Below are positions 6,630 to 18,600 of a stretch of 22,100 nt of DNA, piece after piece. The stretch is from assembly GCA_009602735.1 (NCBI GenBank), contig WELA01011369.1, forward strand, positions 219,011 through 241,110, written 5' to 3'. The notes under the pieces are model-generated. The model had not been told where the DNA came from and did no database searches. It worked only from the letters and a program-made list of their open reading frames with translations. How positions within the stretch are numbered: position 1 is the first letter of the stretch; each line of letters opens with the position of its first letter. The position numbers were made by a program, and so were the translations under genes. Source of the stretch: Mesotaenium endlicherianum (taxonomy: Eukaryota; Streptophyta; Zygnematophyceae; Zygnematales; Mesotaeniaceae).

Positions 6630-9600
6630 GTGAGCGTTTGCAGTGCTGCTCACTTCGTTGTTGTTTTTGGTGGTTTATGGTTATCGATTCTTCATCGGCT
6701 TGCTTGAGGAGTTTTGTCATCACATTCTGCAGTACTTGTCTTCATTAAGGCAAGGTTAGCTGAATTAATATAATGTAGTTATGGATGAAAAATTAGAGCG
6801 TCCGCAAGGGTCACCCAATGGTCAGTCTTGTTAGCAACAGTATCAATAACAGAAGCGCTATTTTGCTTCTAAGAAGTAGCTTTGTGACTGTTCTTCTTAA
6901 CAAAGCTAAGTCTTGAGGTTCGTCATCTGCATTCTGGGCTTGCTTTCACCCACTTGACCAGTGATGTTTCCAGCCAAGACCTCAATGACTTATATCACTC
7001 ACTGTTTATAAATGTTGTGTGACAGTTGCTGCTTTGACAGCATTCAGAGAGGCAGTCGGCCATTCTTCCATCGGCATAGCCGTATCTTGGAAGGACGGGA
7101 CAGATCCCTGTGACAACCATTGGCTTGGTGTTCTCAACTGCATGCCAGATCAGAGTGGCTTGATATATGATCGTGTCACAGTTTTGTATGTCCCATATCA
7201 CAATTGCCGGTTTGACATTTAAGGAGCTCTTAAATCACTAGAGATGTGAGAGGCCACAGTTGTTGGCTCATCCCAAAATGCCACCAAGCCATAAACACCT
7301 GTTAAGCGGTGTAACGCTCTGTTCTGGAGTTTGTAAATCATGGCGGATCTCCTCAGCTTTGGTCGTGAATGTTCTATCAATTATTTTGCATATCTCATTG
7401 CTTTGCGCATAAGAGCAGGGCAAGTCACTAAGCGTGACAAAGCTTCGTACATGCAAATGTGCTGCAGGTCTCTTGTGTGCGCCAATCTTACTGGTCAACT
7501 TCCTGCGGCTCTTGGCAACCTTTCACAGCTCAATGAGCTGTAAGTGCCTGGCTCTTAACGCGCATCCCCTCCTTGCAGAAGGTAGATTATATGAAGCACA
7601 TGCGCTGCTGATATGCAGTGGCCTTTTGGCTGATTGCTGCTGGTTTGCAGTGACCTGTCGCTCAACGAAGGCCTCGCTGGGGGGCTCCCCCTCGACCTTG
7701 TCCGCCTCACCAATCTTCAGACTCTGTGAGATATCAAGACAGCTCTGTTGTCTGCAAATCTCTTGCAGGAAGAAGGACACCGTGTGCACCCACTGGATGT
7801 TCTTGCAATGCTTGTACTCAATCTTCTGGCTGGCCTGTATTACAGTAGCGATTGTTTTTTTGATGGTCTCAGAAGGGGCAAGTGCTACTTTCTTGTGTTC
7901 ACGCTTTCTCACGCACGCTGGGGCCCTACCTCTCTTTCCCTCTCTCTCTGTCTACTTTCAATTTCTCTTCTTCTTTCACGGCAAACAAACGACAACATTT
8001 TCTGCTCATACATCACTTCATTGCCAGGAAACAAAACTCTGCCTACAGGCCTTCCAGCTCTAGCTTCTCATTGCTTCCAGAGCCACTCGTGGCCTAGCAT
8101 CGAACTACAACTGACAAAGTCCTCTTTGCATCTGCCCTCTGTGCTTTCTGTGCTCTCTGTGTGAACAGGAGCCTACTAATGAAGTGCTCGTTGCTCTTCC
8201 CTATGTGCTCGTTGTGTGAACAGGAACCTGCAGAGGTGCAAGCTCAGTGGGAGTCTGCCTCCAGAGTATGGGGCCATGTCATCCCTGCAGTACTTCATAG
8301 TCAATGACAACAGCTTCACGGGCTCCCTCCCCTTGGCGTGGTCCACTATGAGCAACATGGTGTACTTTGACATCGACAACAACCAACTGGGGGGCAGCGT
8401 CCCCGTGTCTCCTTGGTTGAACAACTGGCAAAGTATCGAACATCTGTATGTCACACTCCCCCCCCCTCCCCCCCCCTCGGTCGTCTCTTTTGCCTTTTAA
8501 TTCTCTAGCTTTTCCTTGTCCTCCCTCTTCTCCCTCTTCTTCGAGCAAGCGCCTCGAAGGCATAGGTCTATCACTATTAGCTCCTAGACATGTATGCGTT
8601 TAGAGGAAAGATGCTTATACGTATGTGCTTTTCTTTATGCCCCGACGCATGTATGTGTTGGAGTGTACGCTGTACATCAACTTATGTTGAACTGTTAGTC
8701 TTTGTATGAGTTGGCTTTTTCCTCCTAATCAAGTGGCCATTGGCATGTTGGTTTCAAAATACTATGTTTTTAAACCTCTTTCCCAGGCACCCGAGTATTA
8801 ATTTGCCCATTCACTAGGATTTTCTGCTTGTAAGCTTGCCTGTGCCCTATAGACTTGTTGTGTTGAGGTAATCTGCTTGCTGTCATAATTCATAGACCGC
8901 TGTTCACGAGCCGACGCAGGCACATGACGAACAACAAATTCACGGATTTCCCTGCAGAGATTGGAGAGTTGCCTAACTTGAAGCACCTGTAAGTATGCCC
9001 AACCAGAATATAGGCTCCGTAAAAAAGTTGTCTTTCAAATCTTATGTTTTGCAGCAGTCTCCGTGGCCAGCAACTTCTCCTCTTCCCTACATTGCCGATG
9101 GTTTGCACTCTTCTGTAACATGCTACTATGGTGACACCGGGTGCATTGGCGTCCTCTTTTGGTCGTAACTTGCTTGTGTTTCTGTCACCCTGGTAGCACG
9201 CCGTGTGCGTGAGCATCACATGCATGCATGGGTTGTCAATAGCTATGAAACTGGGGCAAGGTGGTTTGCCCTTGCTGTCATTCTGGTGCAACAATGTGTC
9301 AGGAGCAAGCCCCCCTGGGGGACCTTCTCGTCTGTACGCTGGTCTGCCCTCTTCTACTTAGCCCCAGGATTGAATAGTATCCTGCCAACTATCTAGATGG
9401 ACTTCATACACACACATACACACACACTCGCGCGCAACCATGTCATAGACCTGTCGTTGGCCTAAGAGTGTAACTTGCAACAATTGCCAATATTGTATGG
9501 GTGCTGTATTGGTGGTTGAGGCAGCTTGGTTGACAACAACGCCATCTCGGGGCAACCCATCCCACCCAGCCTGGGCAACATCTCCACCCTGCAGATATTG

Positions 9601-12600
9601 TACGTATCCCTTCCTTATATCAATATGTCCCGTCTGTTTTGTGTGGGACGCCCGGGGGGGCAAGGGGGGGGGGTGGCCGGAGTGAGATGGGGGGCGTGGG
9701 GGGCGTGGGGCAGTTATTATGCATGCAGCAGCTATACGGCTGTTAATCCTGAATTCGGTACGATGGACGATCTGAAAAACCTGGTAGTGCAGGCGCATCA
9801 ATTGGGTATGAAGCTCATCATCGATTGGGTGGCCAACCATACCGGATGGGATCATCATTGGACTACCGAACACCCGGAATGGTATGTAAAGGATGACAAA
9901 GGCAATTTTATCGAAAGAAACGGCTGGCACGATGTGATTGACCTGGATTATACTTCGGGTGCCATGCGGTCTGCCATGATCGACNTCGTAGGCTTCACAG
10001 CTGTGGCCACCAACTACTGACTGCCTCTGCTGTTGCCACCAGTCAGTCCCCCTCACGCATTCGTCTGATCTCCAGGTGCTCACGTGCTGTGAGACGCCTG
10101 TGCTCCGCGTGCTTGCTTCCAGGAAGTTGAGCAACAACAGGTTCACAGGGGGCATGCCGCCAGAGCTCAACAACTTGACCGGCTTGCGCCAACTGTGAGC
10201 GTCAGAACTCCTCTCCTCCCTTCTCATCAGAGTCTAGTCTGGTTCTCTCAGTTTATGCTTGTTCCTTGTTGAGATCTTTACTCAGGTACTCTTTGGTCAC
10301 GCTGGTATCACAGAGAAAAAGGTTGGTTCAAGGTTGCTGTGGGAAGGTGCCAGCATGAGGCATTTACATCGGGTGCATTCTTACTAGGCGATTCAAATCA
10401 GGGTACTTGCTCTGAATTGTGCGCAAGTAGAGGTGCAAATATGTCAAAGTACCACGCAGAGAGTGTGCCTCGCAGGAGATCAGTGCTGTTTGTATGAATA
10501 TGATTATAATGTGATTCAAACATGATCAATTTCCAAGTGCTTGTTGAGTGGCGGCGATGAGGATGAGCAGGGTGCTCTCCAACTGCAGCCTGGCGGGCGA
10601 CGTGCCGGACCTCAGCAGCCTGGTCAACCTGTTTGTCCTGTAAGCACTCGCAATGGGCCCGGGCTCTCACGGGGCAGGAGAGCCGCAGCCCGCCAGCATT
10701 CCATGAACTCTGTATATAAAATATTGCCTAGTAACATCTATTATCCTTGAAATCTTGTGAGTTTCTTCAAGCGTCTTGCCGTCAGCTGTTTCAGGCTTGT
10801 TCTTCGCTCAAACTGCGGTCTGCATCAGAGCGTTGATGCTGGACACTGTGGGGCTCGATATTGCCCCTGGACCGTTTGGCATCCATGCATGTGTGCAGGG
10901 ATTTGAGCTTCAACCGACTGACAGGCGCGTTCCCGCCCGCCATTGGGAGGACCGTCAGCAGCCTGCAGACCATGTGAGTGCACGGGCTCACAGCGCAAAG
11001 CCAGCTGTCAGAATGTTATGAGTTGTGGGGCTGTCGTTCACATTCCCTTCGTGGTATACGGGAATAGAAGGCCGCGCCTCGGCAATCGGAGGCACCAGAG
11101 TAGCTTGCTGGGTATGAGAATTTTTCTGCAATAATAAGAGCAAAGCCGCGCGGGCGCGCGCGTGTGTGTGTGTGAGTGTGCTTGTGCGCGGAACATGCGT
11201 GTCTGTGAACAGGCCACTGTCTTACTGAGATTTTGCAAGTGCGCCAACTAGATTGAAGTCAAGAGTGCTGTAGCATAATCTGAGTTGGAACGTTAGAGCG
11301 TGCAGAGCTGCTCAAGTGTCACTTCTTTGTAGAGGTGCTCGAAGGTTGGTTCGTCATTCAAAACTCGCCAACGAGTAAGTTGTGGAGGCACTTGAGTCTG
11401 AGATGGCTACCGAGAAGAGAAGAGCTATTGCTCCTCTCTTTTCTTTTTGCCCCCTCGCGGCATTATTGACCAGAGGGGCACTGAGAGACGGGTCATCGAC
11501 GCTCAACACAATCTGTGTCGTGGCTCCTGAGTTCATACACCTCCCCCTCCTGCCTGGACGTGTGCACGTCGTCCGAGGTGCAGGATGCCACTCGCACCAC
11601 TCATGGGCCGGTGAGAGCCTCCAGCTGCCCGCTCTGAGAGTGGCCTGCCTCGTCTCTGTGCTGTCTTGCGCTGGGCTGGGGTGGCAGAAGCGTGGCGGGC
11701 AATCTGCTGAACGGCACCCTCAGCCCCTACCTCGCCAACCTCACCTCCCTGCAGTCCCTGTGAGTCAACCGGCACCTTCCACTGCCCCGCCTCTCCTGTC
11801 CCCTTGTGGTCGCTGTACGGATACGTGTTGTGCACATTAAGCTGTGGGGGGCTTGCGGCCCTTTCTGAGGGATAAGTGGAGATTTTCCCGCAGCATTGTG
11901 CTTGGCGGGGTGGCCACTGATTTTGTGTGCCGCGCTGTGGGGAAGCGCACGACTGCTGGCTGTGCACGCGCGCATGTGGGGAGCTCGCAATGGCTGGCTT
12001 GTGCTTTCTAGTTGCTGAGGAACATGTTTGTTGCTGGTTAAAGTGCATGCGGCTCTGACTTTGCCAACTCGACCGTGCAAGTATGGGAGGGAACGGATTG
12101 GAGCAGGAGGGGCCATTGCATGTGTTCAGAATCACTTACTGACATAAGGTGTTTGTCTAAGGTTGCCTTCAGCGGGTAGAGCGTAGGATGACTTTGCAAC
12201 TTGCAAGCCTATCTTTGCCTTTTCAAGGCAGTGTGTGTGACAGGTGGCAGCGTGGCTGACTGGGAATTCGAGTATGAGCATAAACCATGTGATGGGATTG
12301 CAGAGTCGCGAACCACAACACGCTCAGAAGACACCTTAGAGGTGACACGATTGCGAGTGAGTGGCGAGCGACTGACCGATTGGAATCGTGGAGGGGGATG
12401 CGAGTGCAGAGATGCAAAGCACAATATGCTCACCGGCGGTGTGCCGGACATCTCCCCCACCCTCGCCAACCTGACGCTGCTCTCGTTGGAGAGCAACGAG
12501 CTGACGGGCGACGTCCCCGGCGCTCTGCTGAGTGCCGCCAACCTCATGCTCATGTAAGGCCACTGCCGCCGTTGGGCTGCCACCGCCTGCCCCTCCTTAG

Positions 12601-15600
12601 TGGTGGTGACTCTGGCTTCACCAAGACTGGGCTCTTCACGTGTTATCCTGCTGCGATTGGTACAGCATTGGAGATTTTGCCCCTGGGTCAAACTCCAAGC
12701 AGTGCAGAAGCTATGTATCATCGGAATTTATGTCCGTTTGAGGTTTGAACCTTGATCGCATTCTTGATCAGTCAAAAATTTCTTGTAGCGTCATTCATCT
12801 GCCCGATCGTTCTCTTAGCACTCGCCATGCATCCGTTCTCTTTGGACTTACTTGAGGGCCATTGTGCACACACTCTGGGCAAGCAGGCTGAGCAGCAACC
12901 CCCTGTGCCTGTTCGCCCAATCGGCTGCAACACAAGGCGCGTGCGAGCAGCAGCAGCTCAATGCCAGCCAGGGCGCGTGGGTGGGCCCCACCATCTGCCA
13001 GGACCACCGGTGCCCCGCCAACCAGGCGCCCAGCCCCCACCTGTACCTGGCAGGCCAGGGGTGCCGCTGCGCCACGCCCCTGGCCGTGAACATCCTCCTG
13101 CTCTCCCCGCCCTTCCACGACTTTACTAATGCCAGAGCCGCGGAGCTCTGCAGCATTCTGGTTGACAAGGTGGCGCCGCAAGTCAACATCACGCTCGATC
13201 AGGTGGGCCCCCCCCCGGGTGCGCCTGTGCGGCGCTGTTTGCTCTTGCGGCTTGTGTCGGCGGTGGGGAACATGACCTGACTGTAGAAATGCACGCCTGA
13301 CTGTGTGCGCATGTACGTGCGCGCACGCGCTCACACACACACACACACACACACAAGCACGCACACGCACGCGCACACATGCATGAGTACATCACACACA
13401 TGTTGCCTAGTGTGTGAAGAAACTTTGCACCCTATCCTTGCTAGTTCAGGGCTGCCTGCTCTCAAGGCCTGCTCAAGACATAGCAGCAAGTATGGAGAGG
13501 CAAGCAAGGGAAAGGCAAGCAGGCATCTTAGACACCACCTTATCCGAGGGAGGTGAGGGAGGCAAAACAACAGCGGACTCTGAGCAGAACATGCCCCTGA
13601 ATGCTTGAAGGCAATGAGTTGCAAGAATGACGAGGCCAGGAGGGCAGCCTGCTGACCTTTTTCGGCTTCAAGGGTTCTGGGGGTTCTGTTCTGAGAGGCG
13701 GTTGAGCTCCTAGATCCCTCTCATTTTCCAGCCTCTAGTTGTCTCTGCAAGCTTCAGGCTCAGCACTCCCGTCCTCCAGAGCAGCTTAGTGCTTACCGCC
13801 CCTGGCGTTGGAGTTTGTGCGCACAGTCTCAGCTGTCTCCCCCCTCCTGCGGCACAGTACTCAAGAGTCAAAAATGCACCATGCAGAGCCGTATCTTGGT
13901 CATCATGCCCCCTGCGGTCATTGCTCATAAGCTTCCCAATTGGCTAAACACAACTTGGGGGCTGGCGCGGGGGCGCGCCGCGTGCTGCGCGTGCACAAGC
14001 TGTGCAGCGGCAGGTCATTGTACGGGGACAAACTAGTACGACCGCCATCTGTCATCTGCTCACAACCTACACATGACACGTGCACGCATGCATGCCCGCG
14101 CTACTACAACCCGCTGCTTACAGTGCGTACGTGCGCGCGCGCACTTGTTCCCTGGCATGCAGGTACTCATCGTGTCATCCACAGGGACAGAAAAGGGGAC
14201 GGGGACGGGGATGGGGACGGGGGGGGGCGCGCCGTGGGGCCGCCAGCTGGTGGAGGTGCAGTTCTTCCCGCCCGGCGGGCAGGCCTGGTCGAGCGCGGAG
14301 CTGGAAGGGCTGGTTGGCGGCATGAGCCTACAGTCCAGGCCGTTGGGGCCGCACTTTGGGCCCTACAGTGTGGAGTCCCTCCTGCTTGTGCGGCAGGGTG
14401 AGCGCCTGCACGCACTACTCTTGCCTCCCATGCCAAACATCTCAATCAGACACCACACTCTGAGAGTCACACATGTTATACCCACAACTGTAGACGGTAG
14501 TACCACCCTCTCCCCCACCAACCCCCTTTTCTTCACAATTCCACGCTCCCCCCCCTTCCCCCCCCCCTATCTCCCCCTTTCACCCGGATTCCCTGGTCTG
14601 GGCATCCCTGAATGATCCCCCTTGCTTTTTATGCAACCACCACTAGCTTGAGCTTTTCTCGGCGAGAATGTCGAGCTGTCTCTCTTGATGAAGAGATCTT
14701 TTCTCTTGCCTGCTTTCATACTGGCACGTGCTGGCATGTGCTTTCACATGATCTCATCGGCAGTGATATGTGCTGACGGCTCGTATGTTGAGTGGGAGTG
14801 GGAGGATGCCCAATTTTACAGAGCTTGAATCTGGTATTAAAATTTGAATTTTTTGCAGCTAGAGCCAAATACGGCGATTCACTTTTTCAATCATTGTGCA
14901 ACAATCACCTCTGGCTGATTCTTTTCCTACTCTAGGTGGTCGCACCATTTTTTTGTCTGCTTTAGGTGGGAGTGTGTCAGGTTGTACGTTCTAATCATTC
15001 AAAGCTGGATGTAATGTCGAGCGGGAACGGCAGATGCTATTCATGTCCGTGCACTTTTGTTGTGCATGTTGATTTTACCTGGGGGTGTATACAGCTATGC
15101 GGCAATGTCTGCTGGCACAGAAAGCAATGAGAGAGCTATATCTAAGACATAGACATCTAAGACATCTTGGAGAAAACCTGTGTGTCTGGTCCTCCATCTC
15201 TTTGAGCGCAGGGCCAAATAATAATGGCTCAGATATCAGCCGGTTAGCCATTGCAGGCGCAGTGGTGAGCTCCGCCCTGGCTGTGACACTTGTCGCCGCC
15301 CTGCTGATGGTCTTCGTCATGAGGCGGCAAGCCAAGCGTCGGGGCGGCTTTGTCCGAGAGCTCAGTACGTACTAAGCACCCTTCCGCTGCTCCTTGCTCA
15401 GCCATTGTTTGATAACTTTGACCTGCTTTGGATCTGAAGATGGCGCATGTAACTGTTTGGCGTGCGCGCAGATGACACATGCCCTCCAGAATCTGCCGTT
15501 TTGTCTAATTACCGGAAACGTCACATGTGGATCGTGGTGGTTAGCAAAAGGCACTTGTGTTCATTTGCCTGCTTCCTTTTGCCGCTGCATGCCCTTCTGT

Positions 15601-18600
15601 TGCGGGACATGGCGTGCCGTGTTGGTCTGCCGACCCCTTCCTGCGCACTCGTTCCCCACGTATCGCGCCACCTTGTCCCTTGTCTTTGCCTATCTTCCCC
15701 TCCATTGCACGTGCTGCGCTCACCTCACCTCCTCCTCCTGCTCCTCTTCCTCCTCCTCCTCCTGCTCCTCTTCCTCCTCCTCCTCCTGCTGCTGCTGCTG
15801 CTGCTGGACGCAGGCTCGTGGAACCGCGGGCTGGCGGAGGTGGACCTGGAGGGGCTGAACCTGCAGGGTGTGAAGTACTACACGCTGGAGGAGATCCAGA
15901 AGGCCACCGACATGTTCAGCACGCTCCTCGGCGAGGGCGGCTATGGCGCCGTGAGACAGCCCCTGCCTCTAGACCCCCTTTCCTGCCCTTCCCTTCTGTG
16001 GTTACAGAGGCCGCGGTCGCCAGGGCCCTTGCGGGTCCCTCCCCAAGAGAGAGATCACAAACATGCACGCTTTTTTCTCATGTGTGGGAATTCTGAAATT
16101 TCAATGCTGCTATGTAAGCAGCCTTGCTGCAGGCAGCTGGCAGCTTTCAGCTGCTAGTTTGTGCGGACTTGGTTTGCGTGGTATCTGCGCTAGCCCTCTC
16201 TTTGTGTGGGGGTCCTTCTGCTGACGCCCTTTTCTGTGGCTGTGGCTGCGACTGCCGCTCCACACGCACGCGTGCGACGGTGCGCAACGATACGTGGCGC
16301 CTCACGCGTGCGCAGGTGTACAAGGGGGAGTTCGAGGACGGCAAGGTGGCGGCCATCAAGCGCGCAAAGCCGGACTCGCACCAGGGCAGCAAGGAGTTCC
16401 GCAACGAGATCGAGCTGCTGTCGGGCGTGCGCCACAAGAACCTGGTGGTGCTGCTGGGCTTCTGCAAGGAGCGCGGCGAGCAGCTGCTGGCATACGAGTT
16501 CATCCCCCACGGCAACCTCTACAACCGCCTGCACGGTGCGTGCGAGCATTTGCGTGCGCGCACACAGCTGCCCCACCCCCTTGCCTGCCCAACTCTTGCA
16601 GCTGCATGCATGCTCGTTTGACTCTGCGCCCCTTGCAAGTGGCGGAGCTTCCCTTCCCCATAGTATTTGCATGCGTGTCTGGGGCTTGCAAGTCTCTCTG
16701 TCAATGTGCTCGGCCTGAAGCTTGTTGCCTTGCAAGTTGGAGGCCCGGCAGATGTCATTTAGCAGCTGCTGCTGCTGCTGCTGCTGCTACTTGCCTCTTG
16801 CGCCGCTGCAGTAGCACCGTCCAGCAGGATGTGTGCTCAACAGCCACTTCTTATCATGATGTATCCCACTGTCTGCAACAAGCCGGCATACACTGGTCTC
16901 TGAGACTGCCGGTACGCAAGCTACGGTTCCTACGTGCGTGGACCTGGGTAGAAGAACCTGGGAAGCAGGACGCAAGCGCCAGGTGGCAGGCAGTGGTATG
17001 GTCTAACTCTGGAGACTAACGACCGCTCCTCCCCCCCTCTCCCTCCCCCTCTCCCTTTCTTCCTTGGCAGGGCACGTGGCGGGCGCGGGGCCGCTGACGT
17101 GGAAGCAGAGGGTGTCCACAGCGCTGGACGCCGCGCGTGGCCTCGCGTATCTCCACCACGACATCAACTCCCCGATCGTTCATCGCGACGTCAAGGTGTG
17201 CGTGCACCCCTCCGCCTGGGCCGCTGTCTTTGGCTGAAACCCCGTTCAAATTTTGCACCGGAGGCCATGGCTGCCTGGAGAACTGCGGTTTTTTGCTCTT
17301 GCAAGCTGCTGTCTGGTTCGTCTCTAAGTCTTTTTCCTCACCGTGCTTTCTTTGCTCTCTTGAACTGACTGCGGATCCCGCCACACATATATGATACCAT
17401 TGCATGACGAGAGCGCTGCCACGCCTCCATTGCGCTGTCGTTGGTGTGCGGCGGCGGGGAATGGGCCGCAGACGGCAAACATCCTGATCGACGACAAAAG
17501 CGGCGCCAAGGTGGCGGACTTTGGGCTGTCTAAGATGCTGGCAGCCACGGAGGAGCTGGAGCATGACTCTCTTGCAGGCGCGGTGACCCGCGTGCAGGGT
17601 ACCCCCGTGAGGCTCCCCCCCTCCCCCCACTCCCTCCTCCCCACTGCCCACTCTCCACTCCCCCCAGTCCCCAGTCCCCAGTTCTCTCCTCTCCTCTCTC
17701 CATCATTCCAGCAATGTGTGCACCAGGTGGCCAGGTGGCACTCTGTCACGGAGCTGGTGCGAAGAGCTTAGCGTCGTGCAGCCGAGCCTCTATGGAAGGC
17801 TTTGGAATGTGTGAGAATGATGACAACTGTACAACGCTAGAGCGGCGGTTGGCCGCCAGTGCTGCTGAATCCTGATGACCCCGATGCACTCGTATAGGGA
17901 CATCTGGACGCCGAGGAAGCGAGCACGTAACAGAAATTCTCGACTGCTGCTCTGCTGCCGGTGGTGGTGGCGTTGCAGGGCTACTTGGACCCCGAGTACT
18001 TTCTGACGGAGAGGCTGACGGAGAAGAGCGACGTGTACAGCTTCGGCATCGTCCTGCTGGAGCTCGCCACCGGCCGCAGGCCCATCCAGAAGGGCGAGCA
18101 CATCGTCCGCTTGGTGAGGCCTCTGTTTCCTCTCGAGTCTTCTCCTCCTGTTCTTTGTCGGTGCCTCTCGAGGTGGCAGGGGCGTGCAAGGCCCGTGCGG
18201 CGGCATAGGCGCATGTACGCACTTCTCCAGAAAGAAATAGATTCTTGGCGTGGAGCCAAACAGTGCACTGACATGTCCACTGGCATTGCCGTCTTTGAGC
18301 GCGCCACACGGAGCTGAACCATTACGCCAGTGGTTACTTGCTTGCAAGTTGCTTCTCCTGACAATAAGCTTCAAGACGTGCTTGCACTTGTGCTTGTGCT
18401 TTTCCTTCTGTGGTACCTCTCAGTCTTGCTGCAGCCCTTTTGTGAGGCACTCAGGGGCAGGTGGCGCCTCCCCATTGCCTGTTGCTTCCACATGCTGGGT
18501 TGGAGACTCCCAATCCCCAGCGCCAGCGGCAGGAAGCATACCAGGCATACTCACATGGCTTAGGTGTCTGCCACACGGGAGGCGGGAGGGAAGGAGGGCG

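Noticed and set aside
9358..10227. Minus-strand 289-codon open frame across exons 7-8 and intron 7
   Set aside because: Antisense of the amylase fragment and LRR exons. Contains an N and no recognisable domain.
12795..13376. Minus-strand 193-codon open frame opposite RLK exon 13
   Set aside because: Antisense shadow of a GC-rich exon plus a CA repeat. The sense strand has clear homology and consistent splicing.
14185..14397. Alternative start of RLK exon 14 after tccacag
   Set aside because: Would need a phase-1 upstream exon. Exon 13 ends phase 0, and the acceptor at 14162 fits without a frameshift.
15462..15813. Plus open frame upstream of kinase exon 16 with poly-Leu
   Set aside because: Poly-Leu is encoded by the TCC/CTG tract in intron 15. 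The exon 15 to exon 16 junction in phase 1 explains the coding sequence.
17016..17651. Minus-strand 211-codon frame
   Set aside because: Shadow of kinase exons 18-19 and CT-rich intron sequence.
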